64,000 nt of DNA from Actinobaculum suis (GCF_900102025.1 NZ_FNAU01000001.1:62001-126000), one strand, 5' to 3'; positions 51,945 to 62,400 are shown, counted from the first letter of the stretch. A program made the numbers and translations. Notes: generated from the sequence alone by a model not told the origin.

Positions 51945-53495
51945 ATGGTGCCAACCGCCCCAGAAATTAGCGCTTGGGAAAAAAGTGAGTTTCGTGCTTT
52001 GGTAGCGCGCGCCGCCCAATCGCGCACCCGCTTCGGGTTTGGGTATTTAGATTATGACGGTCAGCTAGATCCTGACCACGACCTCGAATTATGGATCAAC
52101 TGCCGCATGACGCATGTTTTCTGCCTGGCAGCTTTGCGGGAACAGGCAGAAGCGGAACCGGGCCCGCATTCTGCCCGGCAGCTGGCAACTTTTGGGATTA
52201 AGTGTTTGCGCGAGCACTTCTTCGATACCGCCCACGGCGGGTTTTTCTCCCGCCTCACGGCCGCTACCGGTCTGCCTTCCGGCCCGGGCGCTGACCGCAA
52301 AGAAGCCTACGCCCACGCTTTCGTGTTGTTAGCCGCCAGTTCCGGCATTCAGGCGGGAATTACCGGTGCGGAAGAACTTTTCGCTTTAGCCTTCACGGCA
52401 CACGAGAATTTCTTCTGGGAAGAACAGTACGGCCTGGTCTGCGAATCTTGGGACCGGGCGTTCACGGAATCGGAAAACTATCGCGGCGTGAACGCGAATA
52501 TGCACACTTTGGAGGCAAGTTTGGCGGCCTGGGACGCCACTGGCAACCCGCGCTGGCTAGCCAAAGCCTCACAAATCATTAATTTCGTGCTCGGGCAGGC
52601 CGCCTGTACCGGCTGGCATATTCCAGAGCATTTCAGCGCCACCTGGCAGCCCCTCCCCGATTTCAACCGCGATAATCCCGCCGATCCCTTCCGGCCCTAC
52701 GGTTATACGCCCGGGCACGGCGTGGAATGGTCGCGGTTGATTTTGCAGTTCTGGGCCGCGGTAGAAACTCATGCCCAGCAGGCTGCGGCGCTCGCGGATA
52801 CTGCGGGTGCGGTAGCGACGTCGAACAAAGTAGCAATATCTAGCGAAGCGCCAACACCTAGCGGGACGGCCCGCAGTGACGCCGATACTGGCTCCCCCTT
52901 CGGCAAGTTACCGGCGCGGGTTTTTGCGCAGCTTCCCCAGCTGGCACACCAATTATTTGCCACCGCGATTCGCGACGGATGGAACATAGACGGTGCTCCC
53001 GGTTTCGTGTACACGATCGCGCCGGATCGGAAACCGATCGTGCATGAACGCATGCATTGGACAGTCTGCGAAGCAATTAGTGCCGCCGCCGCTTTTGCTA
53101 CCTACAGTGAAACCCACCCGGAAATGATTACAACCGCGAGCGCGGTAAGCCACGTAGTAGCGGACGCAACCAGCGACGCCGCCCCGATTTCCGAGGTTGC
53201 CCCGGTTTCCGAGGTTTCCCCGATTTCCGACGCCGCACCGATTCTGGATCCCGCCCCGGTTCCGGAAGCTGCCTATTTCCGGGATTGGCACCGGCAGTTT
53301 ATTGCGTATGCCCGTACCTATTTGGTGCACGAGCCAGGTTTATGGATCCATGAATTGGATGCACAAAACCAGCCTTCGCGTATCACTTGGCCGGGTAAAC
53401 CCGATGTATACCATGCCGCCCAGGCCATGCTCATGGATGGGTTGCCGCTCTCCCCGTGCTTCGCGGGTGCCCTAAAGCTCACCGCGCAGGCCTAA
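51945..53495 (+). CDS. AGE-superfamily sugar isomerase, probable D-mannose isomerase (YihS-like)
   Basis: Cytoplasmic (alpha/alpha)6-barrel aldose-ketose isomerase, 516 aa. Motifs RMTH (54-57), KEAYAHAFVLLA, YRGVNANMHTLEA (about 179-191), WHIPEHF and GYTPGHGVEWSRL follow the mannose/sulfoquinovose isomerase branch rather than GlcNAc 2-epimerases. Next to mannosidases, mannose to fructose is the best guess; sulfoquinovose isomerase is the alternative. It is about 100 residues longer than relatives because of two low-complexity inserts (about 280-330 and 395-440, the latter an SEVAPVSEVSPISDAAP repeat). AAGGGAG precedes the ATG. A LacI-type operator lies just upstream. Confidence 0.83.
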   Translation: MVPTAPEISAWEKSEFRALVARAAQSRTRFGFGYLDYDGQLDPDHDLELWINCRMTHVFCLAALREQAEAEPGPHSARQLATFGIKCLREHFFDTAHGGFFSRLTAATGLPSGPGADRKEAYAHAFVLLAASSGIQAGITGAEELFALAFTAHENFFWEEQYGLVCESWDRAFTESENYRGVNANMHTLEASLAAWDATGNPRWLAKASQIINFVLGQAACTGWHIPEHFSATWQPLPDFNRDNPADPFRPYGYTPGHGVEWSRLILQFWAAVETHAQQAAALADTAGAVATSNKVAISSEAPTPSGTARSDADTGSPFGKLPARVFAQLPQLAHQLFATAIRDGWNIDGAPGFVYTIAPDRKPIVHERMHWTVCEAISAAAAFATYSETHPEMITTASAVSHVVADATSDAAPISEVAPVSEVSPISDAAPILDPAPVPEAAYFRDWHRQFIAYARTYLVHEPGLWIHELDAQNQPSRITWPGKPDVYHAAQAMLMDGLPLSPCFAGALKLTAQA

Positions 53496-53521
53496 ATCGG
53501 ACTCTCCGTGCAGGCCTAAAT
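53486..53521. repeat. 24-bp duplication carrying the AGE stop codon
   Basis: GCAGGCCTAAAT occurs at 53486 (containing the real TAA) and at 53510. The remaining gap to 53751 holds no gene and no clear operator. Confidence 0.9.
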
Positions 53522-53751
53522 ACTGGCGTAAGCCAGACTTTATAGCCCTTAGCTTGGCGGCGCGGTTGCTTGCTGCTACTCGCCTCGGAGCGGTACCAAG
53601 CTAGCTCGCGGGCCGATCTACCACCGGCCATATTGTCATGCCACTACCTGCAAAGTTGCCGGATAGTTGCGGCGGTCTGGCCACGTGAATCATTTTCCGC
53701 TCACCGATTCCCAATTCCCTAATTTCTCGTTATTTATTTAAGGAACATTCG

Positions 53752-56700
53752 ATGAGAAAGACACCAAAACATCGGGGGTATAAAGCCGTGGCCGCAGGCC
53801 TGGCTTTTGCCCTCGGCGCCTTTGCTATACCAAACGCCTTTGGCGCAGATTCTTACCCACCACGCGGGGAGGCTAGCCCGGGAAGTGCCCAACCCGTCGT
53901 CGCCGGATATCGGGTACAAGATATTCGCGATTGGAGCCCGGAAACAGATCCATTCTCCGCGCAGTTGCGCGCTACCGTGCCCTTGCAGTCTCGCATCGAC
54001 CATAATCCAGCAACTCAGGTACGTCCCGAACTTGATGGCAAAGCCCAGGTTATGCTCATGCAAGGAGATTATGGGAACTCTTTCTTCGGTTCCACCACCT
54101 ACAACAATACTTTTGGGGACCACACGCTGAATTTCTGGCAGTATGCCGATTATTGGGCACCTTGGCACGGGGCGGCTTCGAAGGGGGTCCCGCAGTCGCT
54201 GTATGACCCGCCCACCTCTGATTGGCGAAACCGCGGGTTTGAGTTCGGGGTGCTTTCCATTCCGACGCCGCAATACACTAACGCCGCTCACCGTAATGGA
54301 GTGAAGTCTATTGCCGTCATCTATTTCGATCCCTTCTTCCGGCCCGGCCTTACTTTCTCCGAAATGTTTGATAAGGATTCGGAAGGTTACATTATTGGCC
54401 GCAAACTCGTGGAAATGGCTAAATACTATGGCTTTGACGGCTACTTCCTGAACCAGGAAGAACGCGGGAGCGACCCGAGCGAGTTCAAGCCGCTCATGGC
54501 CTATTTAACGGCCCAAGGATTGTGGACACAGTGGTATGACGTGAATTCGAGCTTTGATGAGGCCAAGGCTTCCTGGCTGAAAGACAAAGAGCACGGGCAG
54601 ATCCACAATTCTGTGTTCGTGAACTATGGCGGCGACCCACATAGTATGCGTAGCTTTGCGGAGAGCCACGGTTATGACCCTTACGCGGAAGTGTTTGCGG
54701 GCATTGAAGCGAATCAAACTGGTTTTGCCAGCCCCGGTAATGTGGACCGCTCTTTCACTTCGGCCGAGAATCATTCACCGGTTACTTCTTTGGCACTGTT
54801 CACCCCTTCCGATATGTATCAGCGGGGTTTGGATGACGACATTAAAACCGCCACCGGCCGTACCTCTCCCGAGTTCCCCTTCATGCAGCAAGACGAATAT
54901 CAGTGGATGGTGGCGCAGCGTGAACGTATGTACTTCTCTGGGCCGCGCCAGGATGTGACCCAGGCAGGGGCGGTAGAAACCCGCCCGGAAGTGGGCGTAA
55001 CGAAGTCCGGTTGGCCGGGCGTAGCCGATTTTACGCCGGCGCGTTCTGTGATTAGCGGGCAGAATTTCGCCACCGATTTTTCGACCGGGAAAGGCCTGCG
55101 TTCCTACACGGACGGCCAGGTTTCTAATGATTCCGCGTGGTCGGATATGGGCGCGCAGGCAATTCTACCTTCCTGGCAGTGGTGGATAACCAATGACGGC
55201 GCCGATACGAAGATGCAAGCGGATTTCGATTACGGTACCGAACCGCGTTTCCAGCTGAATGGTACGCCTACCACTCCGCCTTTCACGCCGCGCGGAGCTT
55301 GGGCCGGCGGTAATTCCCTGGCCTGGTATGGAAACCTGCACGGGACTAGCACGCTCCGGCTGTTCAAAACCGATCTGGAAGTAACTGCGGCGTCGAACCT
55401 GGCCCTTACTTGGCAAAACAGCACTCCAAAACCGGAGGCCACCGCGAGCGAAAACAGCTCCGAAACCGCGCCGGCACCGCACCCGCAACTGGCGGTACGT
55501 CTAGACTTTGCGGGCGCTACCGCAGCTAATGCGGAAGCAAGTGCCGCAGGTGCCGCAGCAGATGACGCAGCAGGTGCAGCAGGTGACGCAGCAAATAACG
55601 CAGCGATTTTGCCTTTGCCCGCCGCGCCAGCCGGTGACGGCTGGCAAAACGCTACCCTTGACCTTTCTAAGTATGCTGGCAAACGCATTTCTATGATCAG
55701 TTTGGTAGCTACCGGTGAACAGGACGGCTTGCAGGTGAATCTGGGGGCCTTGGCGCTCAGTAACGGCCAAGCAAAGCCGGATGCGCCTGCTGGTTTGCGG
55801 ATAGATGAACTGCATAGCGATGGGCAAATGGTTGCTTCTTGGCAGCCGGGGAACTTCGCGAATGTTGACTACTATCTGCTTGAAGGCGTGGATGCTTCCG
55901 GCACCGTACACCGCCTCGGGAAAACTTACGGCGATACGTATTACGTGAAGAATCTAGGCTTGAGCGGTAATTGGACCCTGCGGCTCACCGCGATTGGCAA
56001 GGATGGGAGCCGTTCGGAGCCTTGTGACCTGGCGGTTCCGGGCAAGCACATGCCCCAAAAGCTAACTTATGATTCGGGTTTGGATCCACAAAAGGCTTTC
56101 CAGCAGGCTACAAAGCCCGGTGAGGTCACGCTTTCGTGGGAGGCGCCAAGTGCGGGCGCACCCGAAAACTACACCGTAACTTTGGAAAATATTTATGCTC
56201 CCGAACTGTATGCGGGCAAGGCTTCCGTGCAGGTGCCGGGGACGCAAACTACGGTGACTTTGCCGGCTCCGCCGGAAGGTCTGCCGTTCCGGGCTACGGT
56301 GAGTGCGGTACAAGCTGATGGTAGTAGCGCGGCAACGAGCTTGCGCGGCCGCTACCATGACGCTTACGCCAAGCCGCTGGCTCAACAGGATCTGGTTGTA
56401 CAGGCCGATTCTTTCCATTTGCGTAATCCTTCTGCTCAGGATTGGCAAACCTTGGATTTGGCCGCGCCGAATGACCATGGGGAAACTTTGCGTGCCACGC
56501 GTGGTTCTTCCGCGGACGAGAACGCGCGGCTAACGCGCGAACGTGAGCTTGCCTCGCCGGTAAGCATTTTGCTTACTGATTATGCGGGTAATGTTTCGGC
56601 ACCGGTAACGGTATCTCCGGGTGGGCAGATCGACGACGCCGCCGCGCCCGAGATTTGGGTGAGCCCGTGGACGGAGCAGAAGATTGGCGCGGGTGGAAGT

Positions 56701-57576
56701 CTCACACCGATAACAGTGCGGGCTGTGGATAACTTCTCCGCCCCAGAGGTGGCGGTGAGTATTGAACCAGATCTGCAAGATGGTGAGGCTAACGCGAACG
56801 CAGCGCCGGAGGCTACGGCTCCAGCTACGGATACTGCCACTGCTACACCTGCGCAAAATACTCGGTCCGCGCGGGCGAAGCGGGCCGTACCGCAGGCTGA
56901 AAAGCTGGCTGATACGGAAAAACTCGCAGGAACAGAAGGTGCTACAGATGCAGGGGACAACCAGGTAGTCACAGCAGCGCCAAGCGCCGATGCTACTGGC
57001 ACTGATACGACTGCGGATGGGGCAACCGGAGATTCTAATTTGGCGGCTTATGGTTTGTCCTATGATCCGCAGACCCGCACCGTTAGCGGCGCTCCGAATT
57101 GGGAGGGCGTGCGGATCTTGCGGTTCACCGCAACGGACGCGGCCGGTAATAAGGCTTCGGTTACGGTACGAATCGAAGCGTCCGGCCCTGCTCCCGCGGT
57201 ACCTCCTGCGCCGGTCACTCCACCAAGCACCGAACCGAGCACCGCGCCAAGTACCTCGCCGACCACGAAACCGAGCACCGCGCCAAGTACCTCGCCGACC
57301 ACGAAACCAAGCACCGGACCGAGCACCGAGCCGAGCATGGCACAGAGCACCGAGCCAAGTACCGCGCCGACCGCGCAACCAAGTTCGGCGTCTGCTGATA
57401 AGGCAGGCCAAAAGCCTGCCGGTAGCAGCCGCGCGGACCGTACTGAGCAGGGCAAACGGGGCCGGCTTTCGTTTACTGGAACGCAGGTTGGTGTAGGCAT
57501 TTTTGCCGGTTTGATGCTTCTGGCTTGCGGCGGGGCTGCCATTTGGTGGCGGCGGGCGCGCGAAACGCGGGAGTAG
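53752..57576 (+). CDS. secreted, wall-anchored GH85 endo-beta-N-acetylglucosaminidase
   Basis: Cleaves the chitobiose core of N-glycans. 1274 aa: signal peptide (about 1-32), GH85 catalytic domain with WQYADYWAPWHG, VIYFDPF and the active-site pair Asn234/Glu236 in DGYFLNQEERGS, accessory beta-sandwich and Fn3-like regions from about 330 to 1000, an Ala-rich stretch near 580-620, and a Ser/Thr/Pro repeat stalk (STEPSTAPSTSPTTKPST type). The C-terminus has LSFTG (about 1239-1243), a hydrophobic helix and basic tail, the layout of a sortase substrate though with Ser in place of Pro. ATG follows AAGGAA. Closest functional models are Endo-D/Endo-M type enzymes. Confidence 0.9.
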   Translation: MRKTPKHRGYKAVAAGLAFALGAFAIPNAFGADSYPPRGEASPGSAQPVVAGYRVQDIRDWSPETDPFSAQLRATVPLQSRIDHNPATQVRPELDGKAQVMLMQGDYGNSFFGSTTYNNTFGDHTLNFWQYADYWAPWHGAASKGVPQSLYDPPTSDWRNRGFEFGVLSIPTPQYTNAAHRNGVKSIAVIYFDPFFRPGLTFSEMFDKDSEGYIIGRKLVEMAKYYGFDGYFLNQEERGSDPSEFKPLMAYLTAQGLWTQWYDVNSSFDEAKASWLKDKEHGQIHNSVFVNYGGDPHSMRSFAESHGYDPYAEVFAGIEANQTGFASPGNVDRSFTSAENHSPVTSLALFTPSDMYQRGLDDDIKTATGRTSPEFPFMQQDEYQWMVAQRERMYFSGPRQDVTQAGAVETRPEVGVTKSGWPGVADFTPARSVISGQNFATDFSTGKGLRSYTDGQVSNDSAWSDMGAQAILPSWQWWITNDGADTKMQADFDYGTEPRFQLNGTPTTPPFTPRGAWAGGNSLAWYGNLHGTSTLRLFKTDLEVTAASNLALTWQNSTPKPEATASENSSETAPAPHPQLAVRLDFAGATAANAEASAAGAAADDAAGAAGDAANNAAILPLPAAPAGDGWQNATLDLSKYAGKRISMISLVATGEQDGLQVNLGALALSNGQAKPDAPAGLRIDELHSDGQMVASWQPGNFANVDYYLLEGVDASGTVHRLGKTYGDTYYVKNLGLSGNWTLRLTAIGKDGSRSEPCDLAVPGKHMPQKLTYDSGLDPQKAFQQATKPGEVTLSWEAPSAGAPENYTVTLENIYAPELYAGKASVQVPGTQTTVTLPAPPEGLPFRATVSAVQADGSSAATSLRGRYHDAYAKPLAQQDLVVQADSFHLRNPSAQDWQTLDLAAPNDHGETLRATRGSSADENARLTRERELASPVSILLTDYAGNVSAPVTVSPGGQIDDAAAPEIWVSPWTEQKIGAGGSLTPITVRAVDNFSAPEVAVSIEPDLQDGEANANAAPEATAPATDTATATPAQNTRSARAKRAVPQAEKLADTEKLAGTEGATDAGDNQVVTAAPSADATGTDTTADGATGDSNLAAYGLSYDPQTRTVSGAPNWEGVRILRFTATDAAGNKASVTVRIEASGPAPAVPPAPVTPPSTEPSTAPSTSPTTKPSTAPSTSPTTKPSTGPSTEPSMAQSTEPSTAPTAQPSSASADKAGQKPAGSSRADRTEQGKRGRLSFTGTQVGVGIFAGLMLLACGGAAIWWRRARETRE

Positions 57577-57877
57577 CTAAACCGCTAGTGGGCTAGAAAG
57601 TATTTGTATCCGATTTCCCGTTGGCCGCCGGTTGTGAGCTCAGTTGAGCTTGCGCCGGCGGTCAGCTTTTGCGGCGCGCCTGCGCTTTACCCAGCTTCCC
57701 CGCTTGCGGCAAGCGGCGTGCGGCAAGCGGCGTGCGGCAAGCGGCGTGCGGCACGCGGTTTTGCGGCACGCGGTTTTGCGGCACGCGGTTTTGCGGCATG
57801 CGGTTTTGCGGCATGCGGTGTGTGCGGCAAGCGGCGTGCTCGCTTGGCTTCGCCGCGTGCAACAGCTGGAGGAAAGT
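57577..57877. repeat. 14/15-bp tandem repeat array between GH85 and lacI genes
   Basis: Three TGCGGCAAGCGGCG units (57705, 57719, 57733), three TGCGGCACGCGGTTT units (57747, 57762, 57777), then two TGCGGCATGCGG(T)-type units and a final TGCGGCAAGCGGCG at 57823. The array fills the gap between convergent genes; no terminator was recognised there. Confidence 0.95.
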
Positions 57878-58909
57878 TTAGGCAGATCGAGCGGAGGCCG
57901 GCGAAACGTAACCGGCGGTGGAATCGCGGATTACCAAGGTGCCGCCGGCTTGTGCCTGGGTATGGGTAGTGCCGGTGTCGATGCCCCGGGCAAGAATTTG
58001 TGCGGCTTTGGTACCGAGCAGGCCGGGGTCGCGCGAAACTGCGGTAAGTGGCGGAGTGACTACGCGGCTAATCAGTGAGTCTTCATAGGAGACCACGAGT
58101 ACGTCTTGCCCGATTTTGAGGTCGTGGCGGCGGAGTGCTTCTAGCCCGCCGAGCGCCAATACTTCGTTATCGAAAATGATGGCGTCGGGGCGGCGCGCGG
58201 CGGAAAGCAAGCGGATCGTGGTAGCAAAACCGGCTTGTTCGGTAGCATCGGTTCCCCCGGAAACTACCGCTTCAATTCCGGCACGGCCAGCTTCGTAACG
58301 TAAAGCCTCCGCACGTTCCGCGGTGTGGAAAAGATCCGCCATGCCGCTCACGTAAGCAACGCGGTGGGCGCCGCGTGCCAACAGGTGGCTGAGGATCGCG
58401 TGCATCACGTCCCCCTCATCAATGGTGATCGCGCTGAAACCAGCAAACTCGTGGCCCACGAATACGGCGGGGATGCGCAGTTCTTTGAGTACTTCTACGC
58501 GCGGATCGTCAATACGCGGATCGACGACGATCACCCCGTCTACTCTCCCCTGCCCGTACCAGCGGTGGTAAGTTTCTACTTCTTCGGCTACGTTGTGCCC
58601 GGAACGCAAAACCAGGTCCAGCTCATACTCGGTAAGCCCGCTTTCCACCCCGAGAATGAATTTGAAGAAGAAGGTCTCGGTGTTAATGGATCTTTGCGGG
58701 CGGGCAATGTAAAGACCAACGGCGTCGGCGCGGGATTTGGAAAGGGCCCGCGCATGCTGGTTAGGAACCCAGCCCATAGTTTTCGCGGTTTTTAAAATCC
58801 GCGCGCGCGTAGCTTCGGAAATTCCCGGCTTGGAATTGAGCGCAAAAGATACTGCGGTTGGCGAAACGCCAACCGCTTCGGCAATATCTCTAATGGTCGG
58901 CCTGGCCAT
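57878..58909 (-). CDS. LacI-family transcriptional regulator
   Basis: 343-aa repressor: helix-turn-helix at about 4-24 (TIRDIAEAVGVSPTAVSFAL), hinge helix with PNQHARALSKSRAD, and a periplasmic-binding-protein-like sensor domain (GLYIARPQ, DGVIVVDPRIDD, PPLTAVSRDPGLLG). It lies in the sugar locus and diverges from the GH38 gene, so it should control that locus through the CG-centred palindromes at 51905 and 59144, with a mannose or N-glycan sugar as likely inducer. ATG with AGAGGGA upstream. Confidence 0.93.
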   Translation of the reverse strand: MARPTIRDIAEAVGVSPTAVSFALNSKPGISEATRARILKTAKTMGWVPNQHARALSKSRADAVGLYIARPQRSINTETFFFKFILGVESGLTEYELDLVLRSGHNVAEEVETYHRWYGQGRVDGVIVVDPRIDDPRVEVLKELRIPAVFVGHEFAGFSAITIDEGDVMHAILSHLLARGAHRVAYVSGMADLFHTAERAEALRYEAGRAGIEAVVSGGTDATEQAGFATTIRLLSAARRPDAIIFDNEVLALGGLEALRRHDLKIGQDVLVVSYEDSLISRVVTPPLTAVSRDPGLLGTKAAQILARGIDTGTTHTQAQAGGTLVIRDSTAGYVSPASARSA

Positions 58910-59139
58910 CGCGCTATGTTCCCTCTACTCTCTACTCTCGCCGTGCCCGCTACCATGTGCAAACATTCCCGCTCAAGCGTACAAATACCTGCTTCTACCC
59001 GCAGGTTCGTAGTTTCTAATGGGCCCGCTTAGGACTCGCTAATTACCACTGATTGTACCCACAAAAACTAAGCGGTACAGCGGCGTCCGGCCAAGCGAAA
59101 TTCTCCGGAAAATACTTCGAATTACCATCCCGAAAACAC

Positions 59140-59168
59140 TTGCACTAAACCGCTTTAGTCGCTACGCT
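59140..59168 (+). promoter_or_regulatory. promoter of the GH38-GH5 operon with LacI operator in the spacer
   Basis: TTGCAC (59140-59145) and TACGCT (59163-59168) are 17 bp apart. The palindrome ACTAAACCGCTTTAGT (59144-59159) overlaps the -35 and fills the spacer, so bound repressor would block RNA polymerase. The operator matches the one before the AGE gene. Confidence 0.7.
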
Positions 59169-59171
59169 CAT

Positions 59172-59452
59172 ATGGTAGATGCCAAAGGAGTCATCAATCT
59201 TCCACCCACATTTAGCGTTGCGACAATCCGGCCGTAACAGCTGTTATTTCCGCCTTACCCAGTAGCTTCTACGCGAAAGAGTAACAGCGGCAAAACTACA
59301 GAAAAGCGGGAAACGGAATTCCCTTACGGTCAAAGGAGGGCCGCGTATCCCAGGAAGGCACAAAAGCCTTTCGGGAAACTGTTTACCCCTTTTGCATCCC
59401 GGCGTTCTATCCGCCTTTCTCAGTAATGACCAGCAGATACGGGGCATCACAA
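59172..59452 (+). other. ~280-nt leader region before the GH38 gene
   Basis: No gene of note; a 21-codon open frame starts at 59172 (ATG) but has no ribosome-binding site. It contains a Shine-Dalgarno-like AAAGGAGGG at 59331 with no start codon after it, and a hairpin GGAAGGC/GCCTTTC at 59353-59372. The long leader could carry post-transcriptional control or hide a second promoter. Confidence 0.4.
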
Positions 59453-62400
59453 ATGCACGATAATCGCAGTATTTTGGAAGGCCGCGTGCGGCGCGCGCTC
59501 GCGGAGAAGATTCTCCCGGCCTGTTATACAGAACTTACCGACTTAGACGTAACCTGCTGGCAGGTGCCAGATCCGGAAGCGAAACCGGTAACTCCAGCGC
59601 AGGTCCCGCCTTTCTCGCAGTTCCGTCCGCTTGCCATTGGTGAGTATTGGGGTCGGGCGTGGGAAACCGTGTGGATGCGGATGCGAGCGCAGACCGCGCC
59701 GCTTGCTCCCGAAATCAAGGAACTGCTTGGGCTTGGTGCCCGCACAAGCACTGCTGATACCGCGAGCGCTGACGGTGTTTGCGGGCCGGATAGTACGTGC
59801 GGGCCGGATAGTACTTGTGCTGCTGACCAGGTTGAGATCCTGGTGAACCTGGGGTGGCAGGACCACTCCCCTGGTTTTCAGGCGGAGGGCCTGGTACACC
59901 GCACGGTTGTCCCGGAGGGAGCCCCGGCGGGCACAGACCAGGCACATATCGGCCCTACCGTGAAGGCGATCAATCCGAAGAATTTGTGGATTCCTGCTCG
60001 CAAGGTTCTCAGCGCTAGCGGCGATATTGATTTCACGATCGAAGCGGCAGCGAACCCGATCTTGCTTGATGTGCCGCCTTTCCAAGTTACTTACGAGGGC
60101 GATATTCGTACTTCTTCTGCCCGCCCGCTTTACCAACTGGTGCAGGCCAGCGTGGTTTTGCGGCACGGCCAGGTTTATCAGCTCGCGCTCGATATGAGCG
60201 TGCTGCACGAGATGGTGGCGGCAAAACCGGAGCTGGACGGGCATGACTGGTTGATTTTGCGCACGCTTTCTGCGGCTTTGGACCAGTTGGACCTGGCTGA
60301 TATTCCGGCTACCGCTGCCCGGGCCCGGGAACTATTGCAGCCGGTGCTGACCACTCCTGCCCATGTGGAAGCACCGCAGATTTACGCCGTCGGGCATGCG
60401 CACATCGATTCGGCGTGGCTGTGGCCTTTGCGGGAAACGCCCCGCAAAGTGAACCGTACTTTGGCCAATGTGGTCAATCTTTTAGAGCAGGGCGAAGACA
60501 TGTACTTCGCTTTCCCGGCCGCCCAGCATGCCGCGTGGCTAGCCGAGGAAGATCCGGAATTGTTCGCCCGGGTACGTAACTGGGTGGCAAAGGGCCGGAT
60601 TGTGCCGGTCGGTGGCATGTGGGTGGAATCGGATGCGGTGCTTCCCGGTGGGGAGGCTATGTGCCGCCAGTTTGTGGAAGGGCAAGCTTTCTTCGAAGAA
60701 GCTTTCGGGGTGGAATGTAGCGAGGTGTGGCTGCCCGATTCCTTCGGCTATTCGGCGGCTTTGCCACAAATTGCGCGGGAAGCTGGAATCAAGCGGTTCT
60801 TGACGCAAAAGATTTCTTGGAATCAGGTGAATGCTTTCCCGCACCACACTTTCTTGTGGGAAGGTATTGACGGTTCGCGGATTTTCACGCACTTCCCACC
60901 CGCAGATACTTATGGTTCCGATGTTACGGGGGCGCAAATCCGTCACGCCGTGATTAATTCTCGCGATAAGGGCCATACTTCGGTTTCCTTGCTGCCCTAC
61001 GGTTACGGGGATGGGGGCGGTGGGCCAACCCGCGAAATGCTGGGCCGCCTAGCCCGGCAGCGTGATCTGGCCGGTGCTCCGCGGTTGCTTTCGGCTTCCC
61101 CGCATGATTTCTTCGACCGGGCTATCGAAGCCTACGAAAAGCCGCCGGTGTGGGCCGGGGAACTCTACCTGGAATTGCATCGGGGCACGTTCACTTCGCA
61201 TGTGGCTACCAAACGCGGCAACCGGGAAACGGAAGCTTTGCTTAGGGAAACCGAGTTGTGGTGTACGACGGCGGCCGTGCGCGGCCTGATGGAATACCCC
61301 TACGCAGAGCTGCGGGCTTTGTGGCGGCAAGCTTTGCTGTGCCAATTCCACGATATTCTTCCCGGTTCTGCCATCTCCTGGGTCTACCGCGAAGTGGCCG
61401 GTATTTACGCCCATCTGCGCGAGCGTTGCGAAGCCTTAACAAAGCAGGCTTTGCAGGCTTTGACGAGCCAGGCAGCAAATGAAACTAGCGGCCGGGCTGA
61501 AACTAGTGGCCTGGCTGAAGCTGGCGCCCCGGTTGAAACTGGTGCCGCGACTGCACCCGGAACCACAGCAGAGCCCGGTGCCCCGACCGGTACGGTTTTG
61601 CGGGCCAATGCCACTTCCTTTACGCAAGATGGCGTGCCGCCTTTCGCGGTGGGCTACGTGGGCGCGCGCGAAAACTCGGAAGTTGGGCCAACTGCAAACA
61701 ATTTGGAGGCCGGGCCGGATTATTTGAGCAACGGGCTGCTAACTTTGCGTTTTGCGGACGGGGCTTGTGTATCTTTGCAAGACCGTTCCGGGCGCGAATA
61801 TATTCCGCGGCAAGAAGCGGCCGGCACTTTCCAGGTGCATCAAGACTTCCCCAATATGTGGGATGCCTGGGATATTGATCCTTTCTATCGCGGTTCGGAA
61901 GAACGCCTAGACCTGCAGTTTGGCGGCACCGAATTTTTGCAGGCTACTAATTCCGCGGAATTAGCTGGCTCCGGGGTGGCTGCACAAACCGCGGAATTAG
62001 TAAGCACCGGAATAGCCGCCCAAACCGCGGAATTGGTTGGCACGGCGGTGCAGGCAGTTTCTACGGCCCGGTATGGCGATTCTGAGTTGCGCATTACGTG
62101 GCAGTTGCGGCCCGGAGAAGAGTTCGCGCGCGTACGCGTGGATGCTGATTGGCACGAACACGAAAAGCTTCTCAAACTGGCATTCCCGGTTCGGATTCAC
62201 ACCGATCGGGCCCAATACGAGACGCAGATGGGTTATATCGAACGGCCCACTCACACGAATACGTCTTGGGATGCGAGCCGTTTCGAAGTTTCCTGCCACC
62301 GCTGGTTGCGGCTAGCAAATGCCGGGGCTAGCCTCGCGATCGCTAATGATGCGACCTATGGTTGGGATATTACGCGCCATCAGGAAGGCCGGCGCAGCAC

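Noticed and set aside
57705-57836. Possible CRISPR array
   Set aside because: The repeats are head-to-tail without spacers and drift in sequence; no cas genes are nearby. The same holds for the arrays at 12131, 13734 and 21828.
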